This document shows, piece by piece, positions 36,935-46,647 of a stretch of 64,000 bases of DNA. A program made the translations under genes and the position numbers. Numbering within the stretch: the stretch's first letter is position 1; each line of letters starts with the position of its first letter. Under the pieces are notes generated by a model, which ran no database searches, was not told the origin of the DNA, and saw nothing but the letters and a program-made list of their open reading frames with translations. The stretch spans positions 806,001-870,000 of the forward strand of contig WLWT01000002.1 in the NCBI GenBank assembly GCA_012103455.1, in the 5' to 3' direction. Origin of the DNA: Gammaproteobacteria bacterium (GTDB lineage Bacteria; Pseudomonadota; Gammaproteobacteria; HK1).

Positions 36935-37807
36935 CTAGCTGCGGAGCAACTTAAAAGTACCGCCATCGATCCAGAGGATCTTGCCGGTAAAGAAAGACGA
37001 ATCGGGACCCACCAAGAAGTAGATACCATTGGCCGCTTCGCACGGATCTGCCATGCGGCCAAGCAGTACCCGCTGGCCAATCGCTTCATGGGCGCCCTCC
37101 GGTAAACCCATGGTGATCGTCTTGCCGCCGACTTCGATGTCTTCCTTACCCTCTTGCGTCATGCGCGTGAGGATAGGGCCGTAACCGATGGCGTTCACAT
37201 TGACGTTGGGTAAGCGGTAGCGCTGGCGGCATTCGATGGCGAACGTGCTCATGAAGCCCAAGACACCGGCTTTGGCGGCGGCGTAGGAGGACTGCCCGTC
37301 GTTGCCCAGGGAGGAGACGCTGGTGGTGAATACAGCATTGCGGCGGCGGTACGGATCCTTGGCCGTGCGCCAAGCATCGAGGGCTGCTTTGGCCAACTCC
37401 ATCGGCGCCGTCATATGCAGGGCGATGGTTTGGTCCCAGGAATCGCGCTCCATCCGCGAGAGCACGGCGTCGCGGGTGACGCCGGCGTTGCAGACGATGG
37501 AATCGAGTTCGCCGTATTGTTCGACGGCGGCTTTGACGATAGCGGCGTTGAAACCTGCGGCGGTGACGTCGCCAGCGCAAGGAATGGCGCAGCCATCGCC
37601 GTAGCGGGCGGTCAATTCACCGGCCACCGCCTCGGCCACGGCGGGATTGATGTCGTTGACGACTACGTTGGCGCCTTCGGCGGCAAAACGCTCGACAGCA
37701 GCCCGGCCGATGCCGTTACCGGCGCCGGTCAGGATGATGGTTTGCCCTTCCAAGCGGCGGGTTACAGGGGTGATTTTCTCGACCACATCGAGCTTCAGTT
37801 CACTCAT
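36935..37807 (-). CDS. SDR-family oxidoreductase
   Basis: 290 residues. After an N-terminal extension of ~20 residues come TIILTGAGNGIGRA (NAD(P) motif), CNAGVTRD (NAG motif), the catalytic Ser in FTTSVSSLGN and the Tyr/Lys in SSYAAAKAG. Length and the extension resemble the dehydrogenase part of multifunctional beta-oxidation proteins or 3-oxoacyl-ACP reductases. It likely reduces or oxidises a hydroxy or keto group in the lipid or terpene-type pathway suggested by the divergent SDR, GMC, acyl-CoA-dehydrogenase-like and monooxygenase genes. Substrate unknown. Confidence 0.85.
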   Translation of the reverse strand: MSELKLDVVEKITPVTRRLEGQTIILTGAGNGIGRAAVERFAAEGANVVVNDINPAVAEAVAGELTARYGDGCAIPCAGDVTAAGFNAAIVKAAVEQYGELDSIVCNAGVTRDAVLSRMERDSWDQTIALHMTAPMELAKAALDAWRTAKDPYRRRNAVFTTSVSSLGNDGQSSYAAAKAGVLGFMSTFAIECRQRYRLPNVNVNAIGYGPILTRMTQEGKEDIEVGGKTITMGLPEGAHEAIGQRVLLGRMADPCEAANGIYFLVGPDSSFFTGKILWIDGGTFKLLRS

Positions 37808-37943
37808 GCTTACTCTCTCCAGTCAGACCTTAGAACAACTGTCAAACGGACAATTGTGGCAGGTTCCGGGCCACTTTGCCGGCTAATTTAAGGCCGCGAC
37901 ACTGTTAAAGTAGGCGTGCTTTTATTGCGAGGGTAAATAGCAG

Positions 37944-38702
37944 ATGAGTACGCGAGAAAAAGTAGCCATCGTGACGGGCGCCGGTTCCGGCATCGGCCGG
38001 GCCAGCGTATTGGCGCTGCTCGATGCAGGTTATGCCGTGGGTCTTGCCGGCCGGCGCCAAGACGCTCTGGATGAGACCGTGCGCCGGGCCGGCGGCAACG
38101 GCCAGTACTGCGCCGCCTTGGCCACCGATGTGGGTAACCCTGCCGCAGTCAAAAGCCTATTCGATACCACGGTGCGAAAGTTTGGCCGCCTGGATTTACT
38201 CTTCAACAATGCCGGCACCGGTGCCCCGGCGATCCCGTTAGAGGCGCTGACCGTTGAGCAGTGGCAAACCGTGGTTTCGGTTAACTTGACCGGTGCTTTT
38301 CTCTGTACCCAAGAAGCGTTTCGCATCATGCAAGCGCAAACACCGATGGGCGGGCGCATCATCAACAACGGCTCCATCTCGGCCCACGCTCCAAGGCCAT
38401 TCTCCGCGCCTTACACCGCCACCAAACACGCCATCACGGGACTGACCAAATCCACCTCTCTCGATGGCCGGGCCTACGATATCGCCTGCGGTCAGATCGA
38501 CATCGGTAACGCAGTCACCGAGATGACCGATAAGATGAGCAAAGGCGTACCGCAAGCCGATGGCTCCACTAGGGTGGAGCCGCGCATGGACGTGGAGCAT
38601 GTGGCCAACGCCGTGGTGCACATGGCCAGCTTGCCGTTGGATGCCAATGTGCAAACGATGACGATCATGGCCACGAAAATGCCTTTCTTGGGACGCGGTT
38701 GA
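37944..38702 (+). CDS. SDR-family oxidoreductase
   Basis: 252 residues, classical SDR: VAIVTGAGSGIGRAS, NNAGTG, catalytic Ser in NNGSISAHAP, and Tyr/Lys in APYTATKHAI. Residues after the active site (QIDIGNAVTEM) replace the usual PG motif. First gene of a plus-strand run: the GMC oxidoreductase starts 3 bp after its stop, then the acyl-CoA-dehydrogenase-like gene overlaps by one base, so the three are one operon. Probably an alcohol dehydrogenase step beside the GMC oxidase. Confidence 0.86.
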   Translation: MSTREKVAIVTGAGSGIGRASVLALLDAGYAVGLAGRRQDALDETVRRAGGNGQYCAALATDVGNPAAVKSLFDTTVRKFGRLDLLFNNAGTGAPAIPLEALTVEQWQTVVSVNLTGAFLCTQEAFRIMQAQTPMGGRIINNGSISAHAPRPFSAPYTATKHAITGLTKSTSLDGRAYDIACGQIDIGNAVTEMTDKMSKGVPQADGSTRVEPRMDVEHVANAVVHMASLPLDANVQTMTIMATKMPFLGRG

Positions 38703-38705
38703 CCG

Positions 38706-40335
38706 ATGAGCGAAACCTTCGATTACATCATCATCGGTTCGGGCACCGCCGGCTCGGTCATCGCCCGGCGCCTGTCGGAAGAGGCCGCCAGCACCATTTG
38801 CTTGCTCGAAGCAGGCGGGCGCGATAGCAACCCGTTTATCCACATTCCCGCCGGTTTCATGAAAACCATTACCGATCCAAGTGTCAATTGGCTCTACGAG
38901 ACGGAGCCTTGCGCAGGCACGGCAGGACGGCGCATCCAGCAGCCCCGCGGTAAGACACTGGGCGGCTCCAGTTCCATCAATGGACATGTTTACAACCGCG
39001 GCCAACGATTGGATTTCGACGTCTGGGCGCAACTGGGCAACCGCGGCTGGTCGTACGCCGAGGTCCTGCCGTATTTCAAACGCAGCGAGTCTAGAGTGGG
39101 CCAAGGCGACGGCCGCTTCCGCGGACGGGACGGCCCATACGTTATCGAAGATCTGCTCTGGGAGCACCCGCTTTGCGATGCTTTCGTGCAAGGCGCCACT
39201 AGCCTCGGCATACCGCACAACCACGACTACAACGGCGAGCAGCAAGAGGGCGTCGGTTTCTTTCAGCGCAGCATCTCGAGGGGCGTACGCCAGAGCACGG
39301 CCAGATGCTATCTCTACCCGGCCCTGGGTAACCGCAACCTCACCGTCAAAACCAAAGCCCTAGCCTCGCATCTGATCCTGGACGGTAAGCGGGTCAAAGG
39401 TGTTCGCTTTATCCAAGATGGCGTCGATAAAGCGATCTACGCCAACTAAGGAGATCATCCTCTCGGGCGGTACTTTCAATTCTCCGCAACTGCTTCAGTT
39501 GTCCGGGATCGGCCCAGGCCCGCTGCTGCAAGAATTGGGTATCGCGGTTCGACACGAGTTGGCCGGGGTCGGCGAGAACCTGCGTGATCACTATCCGGTG
39601 CGTATGGCGGCCCGGGTCAAAAATGCGAGCACCATCAATGAGTTGTCCCGCGGCCTGCAGCTGGCCTGGGAGATCATCAAATATTGTGTGACCCGCAAGG
39701 GCATTCTGACCCTGCAACCGACGCTGGTGGCGTGTTTCTGGAAGTCCGATGAAAGCCTGGAATTCGGCGATCTACAGATGACTTTTACCCCGGCGAGTTA
39801 TGCCGAGGGCGTGCAGTCGGAATTAGAGCAGTATCCGGGCATGACCATCGCGGTGTGGCAGCAGCGCCCCGAGAGCAGCGGTTACGTGCGCGCGAAATCA
39901 CCCGACCCCCGGCACAAACCGGCCATCCAGCCCAACTATTTGGCCGATGAGATCGACCAACGGGTATTGCTTGGAGGTATGAAACTCGGCCGGCGTTTAT
40001 TCAGGACGGATGCACTAGCACCGTATTTCGAGGAGGAAACCTCCCCCGGCGCCGATTGCCAGAGCGACGAACAACTGTTGACCTACGCGCGCGAGCGCGG
40101 CACCACCGCGTTTCATCCGATGGGCACCTGCCGCATGGGACCGAGCACCGATCCATCGGCGGTGGTGGATGCGGAGCTTAAAGTCCACGGACTCGAGGGC
40201 TTGCGGGTAGCAGACGCTTCCATCATGCCGACCATGCCCTCGGCCAACACGAACGCATCGACGCTGATGATCGGCGAGAAAGCGAGCGATCTCATTCGAG
40301 GACGGACGGCGCTGCCTGCCGTTGAGCTTGGGTGA
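38706..40335 (+). pseudogene. GMC-family oxidoreductase (choline dehydrogenase-like), frameshifted
   Basis: Two overlapping frames form one ~542-residue GMC flavoprotein. The first has the FAD motif YIIIGSGTAGSVIARRLSE and the GMC signature PRGKTLGGSSSINGHVYNRG. The second resumes at KEIILSGGTFNSPQLLQLSG (GMC signature 2) and ends with the catalytic His region FHPMGTCRMG and MPTMPSANTN. The break is at about 39446-39449 (GCCAACTAAGGAG), where one extra T creates a TAA. The family oxidises alcohols to aldehydes using FAD. All active-site parts are preserved, so either the mutation is recent or it is a base-call error. Confidence 0.85.
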
Positions 40336-41426
40336 TGCAAGCCGTTACAGCCCGGTGTGCAGGCGCAACCGTGGGCGATCTAGCGGCGCTCACCGAGCGC
40401 CTGCGCCCTAGCGCCCATCAGGCGGAATTGGAGCGCAGGTGGCCGGCGCAGGCTTTACAAGCGTACGGAGAATTCGGCGGCTGGAGATTAGCAGTCCCCG
40501 CCGTCTACGGCGGCTTGGAGTCACCGGCCGAATACCGGCTTTCGGTGTACATGGCTTTGGCGCGGGCCGATATGAGCGCCGCGCTGTTCATCACTCAGCA
40601 CGAGGGCGCCACCGACTTGGTGTGTTGTTCGGAAAACAACGCTCTTCGCAGCCGGTGGGCGCCCAAATTCGCCAGCGGTCAAAGCTTGACGACGATCGGT
40701 TATTCGCAGCTCACCACCTCGCGCCCCGGTGGCAAACCGGCGCTGAGGGCGGCGGCGGTAGCTGAGGGTTTTTTGCTCGATGGGTTGATGCCGTGGGTGA
40801 CCGGGGCGCCATTCACTGAAACCGTAGCTTGCGGTGCGCAATTAGCCGGCGGCACGCAAATCCTGGTACTGCTACCGTTAGCGCGGGAGGGCGTTTTAAT
40901 AAAACCCGCCGAAACGCTAGCCGCATTAAATTCCACCTATACCTGCGAAGTGCATTGCGAGCAGGTTATAGTGCGCAATGAAGAACTCATCGCCGGCCCG
41001 GTACACAATGTATTGGCTGCACGCTCCACATTGAGACTGCTGCTGGTAAGCGCGACGGGCTGTGGCCTCGCTGAAGGTATGTTGGATGAAGTGCAACGAT
41101 TAGCCGAACGCGGTTCGGAGGACGCCCGAACGGTTCTTGATGTGGCCACTCAACGCAATACCGATCTGCGCCGCCGCCTGTTGGCACTAGCGGCTCAGGC
41201 CGCCCCGCCGCAAAGCGCTATCGATGCACTGAGGGGCCAGCTCAATGATTGGCTGGTTCGGCTAGCCGGTATTGTCATGACCTGCGCCAAGGGAAGCGGA
41301 TACAAAGAAACGTCCACGGCGCAGCGGCTAGCCCGGGAAGCCCAGTTTTTCTGCGTCTGGTCCGCATCGCCACCGGTGCGCGCCAATACCCTCTCGCATC
41401 TATTGGGCACAGTCATTTTTTCGTGA
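40335..41426 (+). CDS. Acyl-CoA dehydrogenase-like flavoprotein, C-terminus altered by a MITE
   Basis: 363 residues from ATG 40335, which overlaps the GMC stop by one base (TGATG); a GTG one codon earlier is less likely. The layout (helical N-domain, beta middle with TIGYSQLTTSRPGGKP, helical C-domain with RLAREAQFFCVWSASP) matches acyl-CoA-dehydrogenase-like proteins, though the usual catalytic Glu is not evident. The last residues GTVIFS and the stop come from the MITE at 41405-41535; without it the end would read LLADTH. Role in the adjacent oxidative pathway is inferred. Confidence 0.72.
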   Translation: MQAVTARCAGATVGDLAALTERLRPSAHQAELERRWPAQALQAYGEFGGWRLAVPAVYGGLESPAEYRLSVYMALARADMSAALFITQHEGATDLVCCSENNALRSRWAPKFASGQSLTTIGYSQLTTSRPGGKPALRAAAVAEGFLLDGLMPWVTGAPFTETVACGAQLAGGTQILVLLPLAREGVLIKPAETLAALNSTYTCEVHCEQVIVRNEELIAGPVHNVLAARSTLRLLLVSATGCGLAEGMLDEVQRLAERGSEDARTVLDVATQRNTDLRRRLLALAAQAAPPQSAIDALRGQLNDWLVRLAGIVMTCAKGSGYKETSTAQRLAREAQFFCVWSASPPVRANTLSHLLGTVIFS

Positions 41427-41535
41427 GTGCAAGGAAGCACCGCGCGCACAACCGCAGTGTATAGAGGTGATACATGAGGATTGGAGCACGGAGCTGACGC
41501 CGCAATTGCGGAAAAGTGCATTTTTAGAGGTGCCC
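41405..41535 (-). repeat. MITE copy 6, reverse, in the 3' end of a gene
   Basis: 131 bp: the left end has lost about nine bases (GGGCACAGTCATTTTTTCGT), the right end is complete (TGCATTTTTAGAGGTGCCC). Flanked by the 4-bp duplication TATT (41401-41404, 41536-41539). It supplies a new stop codon to the acyl-CoA-dehydrogenase-like gene. Confidence 0.9.
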
Positions 41536-41576
41536 TATTGGCGGACACTCATTAACCACGGGAATAAGCTACGGTA

Positions 41577-43088
41577 ATGACCATGGAATACTTTGACGTA
41601 CTAATCGTAGGCGCCGGCATCTCCGGTATAGACGCGGCTTGTCATCTGCAAAAAGAGTGGCAAAAACAGTGCCTGGACAAATCGTATGTCATCATGGAGG
41701 CGCGCGATGCCATCGGTGGCACCTGGGATCTATTCAGATATCCGGGCGTGCGTTCCGACAGCGACATGTACACGCTGGGCTTCGGTTTCAAACCGTGGAA
41801 TGAATCGAAGTCTATCGCGCACGGCGACACTATCTTGCGTTATGTGCGCGAGACGGCCGAGGAACACGGCATTTGCAAACACATCCGTTATCAACACAAA
41901 CTGTTGGCCGCTAGCTGGTCAACGGCGGGGCAACGCTGGACGGTCACAGTTGCACACGGTCAAGCGGAAATCCAAGTGCAGTGCAATTTCTTATTGATGT
42001 GCGCTGGTTACTACGACTACGGCAACCCCCACACACCCGAGATCCCAGGCTTACATGACTTCGCCGGTGAGTTGGTACACCCACAACATTGGCCGGAGGA
42101 GCTGGACTACAAGAATAAACACGTAATCGTGGTGGGCAGCGGCGCCACCGCCATGACACTGGTTCCAGCCATCGCCGAAGACGCCGCCAGCGTGACCATG
42201 GTGCAGCGCTCGCCCACGTATGTGGTATCAAGGCCCAGTCAAGACTACATCGCCGATAAACTGCGCATGTTTTTACCGGCCAAACTGGCTTACTCCATTA
42301 CTCGTTTCAAGAACGTACTGATGCAGCGCTTCATGTATTACAAGACCCGCACGGAGCCAGAAAAGATAAAACGCAAGTTGTTGAGCGGCGTACGTCACGC
42401 GCTAGGCCCCGGCTATGACATAGCCACCCACTTCACGCCCCGTTACTACCCCTGGGATCAACGGCTTTGCCTCATACCTGACGGCGATTTATTCAAAGCG
42501 ATTCGCTCGGGTAAAGCATCAGTGGTCACAGCAGATATAGCTCGGGTGACTGCACAAGGACTCACCTTGAGCAATGGCGAAGCATTGCAGGCAGATATCT
42601 TGATCATGGCCACGGGCCTCAACCTGCGATGGTTTGGCGGCGCACGGATTGCAGTGGATGAACAGCCGGTCGATTTCTCCGAAACATTTACTTACAAAGG
42701 CATGATGTATTCGGGCATCCCGAACCTTATTCACACTTTCGGTTATATCAATGCCTCCTGGACGCTACGGGCTGATCTGAATTCCGAGTACACCTGCAGG
42801 TTACTGCGGCGCATGGACGAGCTAGGCGCGACCCAAGTCACGGCACAACTGCGCGCAAGCGATAAGGACATGCAGGTACGCCCATGGATTGCCGATTTCT
42901 CCGCCAATTACATGCAGCGCTCCATGCACTTGTTCCCTAAGCAGGGGAACGCAGCACCATGGTTGAATACACAAAACTATGCCAAAGACAAAAAACTAGT
43001 CAGAGAGAAGTTAGACGACGGCGTATTAGTATTCGGCAACGGCGAACCGGCCTCTGAGCCCGCTCCAGCCCTCGCCCGGACAGCCTGA
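41577..43088 (+). CDS. Flavin-containing (Baeyer-Villiger-type) monooxygenase
   Basis: 503 residues. FAD-binding motif VLIVGAGISGIDAACHL at the start, the GTWDLFRYPGVRSDSDM segment typical of class B monooxygenases, the NADPH-binding motif VIVVGSGATAMTLVP (~185) and a late ILIMATGLNLRWF. These cytoplasmic enzymes insert oxygen into ketones or oxygenate heteroatoms using NADPH, FAD and O2. ATG 41577 or 41583 could be the start; neither has a strong ribosome-binding site. It follows the SDR-GMC-acyl-CoA-dehydrogenase-like operon after a MITE, and may act on the ketone those enzymes make. Confidence 0.88.
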   Translation: MTMEYFDVLIVGAGISGIDAACHLQKEWQKQCLDKSYVIMEARDAIGGTWDLFRYPGVRSDSDMYTLGFGFKPWNESKSIAHGDTILRYVRETAEEHGICKHIRYQHKLLAASWSTAGQRWTVTVAHGQAEIQVQCNFLLMCAGYYDYGNPHTPEIPGLHDFAGELVHPQHWPEELDYKNKHVIVVGSGATAMTLVPAIAEDAASVTMVQRSPTYVVSRPSQDYIADKLRMFLPAKLAYSITRFKNVLMQRFMYYKTRTEPEKIKRKLLSGVRHALGPGYDIATHFTPRYYPWDQRLCLIPDGDLFKAIRSGKASVVTADIARVTAQGLTLSNGEALQADILIMATGLNLRWFGGARIAVDEQPVDFSETFTYKGMMYSGIPNLIHTFGYINASWTLRADLNSEYTCRLLRRMDELGATQVTAQLRASDKDMQVRPWIADFSANYMQRSMHLFPKQGNAAPWLNTQNYAKDKKLVREKLDDGVLVFGNGEPASEPAPALARTA

Positions 43089-43119
43089 TGGAATGGATAA
43101 AGTTCGCCTTTGGCCTTGA

Positions 43120-43259
43120 GGGCACCTCTAAAAATGCACTTTTTCCGCGATTGCGGCGTCAACTCCGTGCTCGAATCCTCAGGTATCACCTATACACTGC
43201 GGTTGCGCGCGCGGTGCTTCCTTGCACTCACGAAACAATGACTATTTTTAGCGGCGCCC
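43120..43259 (+). repeat. MITE copy 7
   Basis: 140 bp, GGGCACCTCTAAAAATGCAC to CTATTTTTAGCGGCGCCC, 31 bp after the monooxygenase stop. No matching target duplication (TTGA / CATA), which fits the truncated coding fragment on its right side. Confidence 0.9.
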
Positions 43260-43430
43260 CATAAGCGCCGGCAACCTTCATCGATTTGATAGACCAGCGT
43301 CGGGTCACGATGACCGCGCGGTACTTTTCGATTTGATTCGAGATAGTCTTCAGTTCCATCTCGTTTGCTTGTTCTGAGTCGATGGGTGGTAGCAACTCCG
43401 TCTTCTCAAAGCTTGGAAACGAGGTCTTCC
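43260..43430 (-). pseudogene. Unrecognised coding fragment
   Basis: A stop-free minus-strand frame reads KTSFPSFEKTELLPPIDSEQ, then MELKTISNQIEKYRAVIV and RRWSIKSMKVAGAY up to the MITE. It has protein-like composition but no recognised family and no start. Likely the 5' or middle part of a gene cut by the MITE. Confidence 0.3.
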
Positions 43431-43465
43431 CCCTGTGGCGGTCTTGATACCAACCGGTCTTGACG

Positions 43466-43558
43466 TTACTCCGTGGCGAGTTCGGCCCCTGTCGAAGCCA
43501 GTTTTTCTTTATATACAGGTAAATTCACCCACAGATTCTGCCGAAGAGCCCTTTCATT
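43466..43558 (-). pseudogene. C-terminal piece of a small protein split between two loci
   Basis: Minus-strand ALRQNLWVNLPVYKEKLAST...ATE, ending at a TAA. About 35 bp (AGGTAAATTCACCCACAGAT on the plus strand and onward) are identical to 53703-53737, where the same coding stretch is preceded by an N-terminus (MTAKPYSHYQGYY...). Together they suggest a ~55-residue protein of unknown function, broken by rearrangement. Confidence 0.4.
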
Positions 43559-43640
43559 TAGCATCCTCGTTAGTTGTTGGTTGTCGATCGCCAAGATTGC
43601 GTGACACCATAATGGGATGCATGAGCGGCTGGGGCATTCG

Positions 43641-44756
43641 CCGAGTAGGCGGAGCCCGGTCCGGGCTCCGCTCCTGGTAAGAACCGTACGTGATAGTTTC
43701 CCATCATACGGCTCAAGCCTTTCAAAACGTCCTCGCGGACGCCGGCCATAAAAGGACTGTTGACTGTGTCACGCCTACCATGTCGCCCGACTAAGACACC
43801 GAGCGCTACGTGCCGCACAATACGCCGCGCCGCGGGGAAGGCAGGGGGTGGCCGCGCCGCGCACTTTGACGATAGGTGTTGACGCGACGGCATAGAGGCT
43901 CGCGAGTGCAGCCCGTGTCATCGACACCCACAAACTGCCACTTACGCCCTGGCACTGAAGCAGTGTACTTGCGCCGAACCCAGCGGGCGGACTTCATGGG
44001 GTATCGATGTTTTGCCCAACGCCACACCTGCTGCCCTATCTTCCAATCCACTTGATGACACGTCCCTTTGCTGCACACGTGCCTGTGGTACTTGTGCCCC
44101 ACCGAGCAGTAGCGCGTTGATAGGAATGCCCAGGGCGCGTTGGCTGCCGTTCGCCCTAGGGCTATAAACCCGCCGGGGATATCAACCCGCCGCCAGGGCT
44201 TTGGCTCCTATCGACCCCGTTGAATGGACAGCACCGCATCTTGACGCTCCTTCGACGTACGCCACACCACACCCGCGACACCCGCGCTACATTTTCCCTT
44301 ATGGGTACTCACTCGTTTGACAGCGACGCACGCCGCACTCAGTGAGCGTGTCAGGATACGACGCAAGGCATGAGCACGGCCTCGTCTCCCAACGTCTATG
44401 GTCTTTGCGTCTATGGCCTTTGCCATTCGAACCTGAAGACGGTGCACACCTCGCTCTATCTGGCGCCCATTAACGCTATCGCAATCGCGCTGCGTGAGTG
44501 GGGCCGTGCCCGCGTCACACCAAGTGCCGCTCCTATCCATCCGTCCCATTGACCCTCGGTCATGGTGCGTCTCGCAACGAAAGACCCGCCGGAGGTCTGC
44601 ACACTTTCGTGTCAGGCGATCCAACCCCTATCCCACCCATTACCTGCTGGCCTTTGCTTCTTCCGGCCTCCCATTCCCGCACCCCCATAGACGCACCTCA
44701 CGGTTTGCCTGCCTCGTCCCTGGGGCGCTGATACGAGGTTTCCAAGTGCCGCTTGT
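43641..44756 (-). mobile_element. Decayed group II intron with internally deleted reverse transcriptase
   Basis: Minus-strand remnant. N-terminal RT/maturase similarity is at 44624-44208 (DSVNGRQIERGVHRLQVRMA, LTRSLSAACVAVKRVSTHKG), then SPRANGSQRALGIPI near 44150 and the C-terminal maturase part at 44102-43806 (WKIGQQVWRWAKHRYPMKSA, then RWVRRKYTA). The polymerase core with YADD is missing, so it is dead. A 34-nt domain V is at 43681-43714 and a hairpin at 43650-43670 fits domain VI. It borders the attC array, as group IIC introns that target attC do. The 5' limit is approximate. Confidence 0.72.
43681..43714 (-). ncRNA. Group II intron domain V
   Basis: Exactly 34 nt; on the minus strand it starts GAGCCGTATGATGGGAAACT and ends ACGTACGGTTC. 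It folds as the conserved domain V hairpin: 5' GAGCCGTA pairs with TACGGTTC around a GAAA-type loop. This is the catalytic heart of a group II intron and confirms the remnant's identity and strand. Confidence 0.82.
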
Positions 44757-44775
44757 ATGACACTGGTCCTCCTTG

Positions 44776-45039
44776 TTATGGCCTTATATTGTTTTCGTAT
44801 AGATCAGCAACAGGAAAGCAAAGATCATAGTCATTCCATACTAAATCACCACTATTCAACTCATATTTTTTGAACTCTTTTAAGTCAAGATACTTATTGA
44901 TAAGTGGATTGAGCGAATTTGATAAAAATGGACCAAAATCAATTATTTGTTCCACTCCATCATTAAAAGAGAGTTTGAGTTTATGTCCATTGAGATATTT
45001 TACTTTTTCTACATTTATGACTTTGCTTTCATCAATCAT
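44776..45039 (-). CDS. DUF2442 protein, integron cassette gene
   Basis: 87 residues: KVKYLNGHKLKLSFNDGVEQ and VWNDYDLCFPVADLYENN fit the DUF2442 fold. Its start overlaps the DUF4160 gene stop by 4 bp. DUF4160-DUF2442 pairs are common and have been suggested to act like toxin-antitoxin pairs, but function is not established. The stop TAA lies in GCCATAAC, the start of an attC site that is interrupted just beyond, so this is the last readable gene of the cassette array. AT-rich compared with the core genes. Confidence 0.78.
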   Translation of the reverse strand: MIDESKVINVEKVKYLNGHKLKLSFNDGVEQIIDFGPFLSNSLNPLINKYLDLKEFKKYELNSGDLVWNDYDLCFPVADLYENNIRP

Positions 45040-45341
45040 TTGATCTTCCTCTCGATTTTTTCACATTCAACTTGTTTGTGCAAAACAAAATAGTCAATCC
45101 ATTTTTGAACTATTTGATCAGAATACGCATTAATGAAATGACTAAAATTCCTCAATATATTTGATGGCAGTGGTTTACGTCCCCTTACATTTTTAATGGT
45201 GATTTCTACCACGTTACCATCAATAATCGTGAACTCTGCCTTTGATTCCTGCCCTTGGTATTTCCCATGTACATGAATAGGCTCATGTTCATTGCTGTAG
45301 AACATTATTAAAATCCCAAGATATTCGTATATCTTTGGCAT
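45036..45341 (-). CDS. DUF4160 protein, integron cassette gene
   Basis: 101 residues with the DUF4160 core: YLGILIMFYSNEHEPIHVHG, then EFTIIDGNVVEI and a basic C-terminus. Start at 45341, 18 bp from the attC at 45360-45430, as expected for the first gene in a cassette. Translationally coupled to the DUF2442 gene. A two-gene cassette of this kind is consistent with a maintenance module; the evidence is context only. Confidence 0.78.
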   Translation of the reverse strand: MPKIYEYLGILIMFYSNEHEPIHVHGKYQGQESKAEFTIIDGNVVEITIKNVRGRKPLPSNILRNFSHFINAYSDQIVQKWIDYFVLHKQVECEKIERKIK

Positions 45342-45359
45342 ATCTACTTATCTCTTTGT

Positions 45360-45430
45360 GCCATAACGCCTGCCTTCAGGCAACGCTTGCAGCGAAGCGG
45401 AAGGCGGTCGGCTGCAAGGCCTTGTATGAC
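45360..45430 (-). repeat. attC site 1
   Basis: 71 bp from GCCATAAC to TTGTATGAC with internal imperfect complementarity (GCCTGCCTTCAGGC, GCTTGCAGC / GCTGCAAGG). The R'-type core at the right is altered (GTATGAC). It separates the DUF4160/DUF2442 cassette from the IS110-containing segment. Confidence 0.68.
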
Positions 45431-45623
45431 ACTGGCCCTCCTTCTCCATCGAATAAGATGAGGCCCGTCACTTGCTGCAACAAGTTACCGATCCAGTAGC
45501 CCGATGCATGCCAGGCTCTGCTTTCGCAAGACCGTTAACAAGTATGGGCGCTGGATCGATCCGATTTTTAACTCGTACACTCGAATGGGCCTCAGAGCCC
45601 GAATCTAGCAAGGGTGAGTTTCT

Positions 45624-46601
45624 ATGAACAGACCTGCTGCCCCTATCAACGTTGGAGTCGATGTCGGGAAACACACGCTTCGATGGGCACATTTACGAGA
45701 GAGACGTCGCTATCAGCGTCGAGAACTCGGTGAAGAGCGTGCGCAAACTCCTTGGCCGACTGCCCTGGTTTAAGCTTGAGCGCATCGTCGTTGAGTTCAC
45801 CGGTCGCTATCAGCGCACGCTTGTTGAAGCCGCCGTCGAGCGCGACCGGCCGGTCGTCGTCAACCCACTGAACGTACGCCGCTACGCCAGCGCCATCGGT
45901 CAGCTCGCAAAAACCGATACCATCAATACTTGGGTTATCGCCGGGTTCGCCGCAGTTGTTCAGCCTCGCGTCCCCGAGAACACGGACAACCATGTCACAC
46001 GAGTCAAGGACTTGCTCGCCAGGCGGCGGCAGCTCATCGAAATGCGAACCCTGGAACTTAACCGCGTCAAACTCATGCCTAAAGCGCTCACTCGCTCCCA
46101 CAATGGCCTCATTCGCGCATTGCGCAACAGAACTCAAGTGGCTCGATTCCAAACTCGGCGACGCGCTCCAGAGCGTCCCACACTGGCAGCAACTGGGTGA
46201 CCAACTGCGCTCCGTGCCCGGTGTCGGCAATGGCGTCATGTACACCTTGCTCGGCGAGTTGCCTGAACTGGACACACCCTCCCATAGATAGGTCGCAGCC
46301 CTGTGCGGACTGGCCTCTTTCAATCGTGACAGCGGCAAGCTGCGAGGTAAGCGACGGATCCGCGGAGGCCGGGCGAACGTCAGGACCATGTTTTACATGG
46401 CCACCCTCTCGGCCATTCAGTGCAATCCAACACTGCGCAGCTTCTATCAACGCTTGGTCGCGCCGGGAAAGCACAAGAAAGTGGCCATCACGGCCTGCAT
46501 GAGAAAGCTCATCGTCATACTCAATTCCATGGTTCGCGATGAAACAATGTGGACTCCAGAAACGTTAAACGTTACGGGTTGCCTCGTAGGTCAATTCAAT
46601 T
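45624..46601 (+). pseudogene. IS110/IS1111-family transposase, multiply broken
   Basis: Plus-strand remnant starting at ATG 45624 (NVGVDVGKHTLRW, the DEDD domain start). It shifts frame near 45680 to HIYERDVAISVENSVKSVRK..., shifts again near 46110 to LRSVPGVGNGVMYTLLGELP, and meets a TAG at 46289 before VAALCGLASFNRDSGKLRGK and CNPTLRSFYQRLVAPGKHKK. At least two frameshifts and one stop: inactive. IS1111-group elements are known to insert in attC sites, and this one lies between attC 1 and attC 2 on the strand opposite the cassettes. Confidence 0.82.
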
Positions 46602-46647
46602 AATCGCGGTGTAATTTTGGCAGCCAAGTCGGATTATTCCTTTTTAC

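Noticed and set aside
43650..43670. Perfect hairpin as a rho-independent terminator
   Set aside because: It lies just after a 34-nt domain V on the same strand and lacks a T run, so it is better read as intron domain VI.
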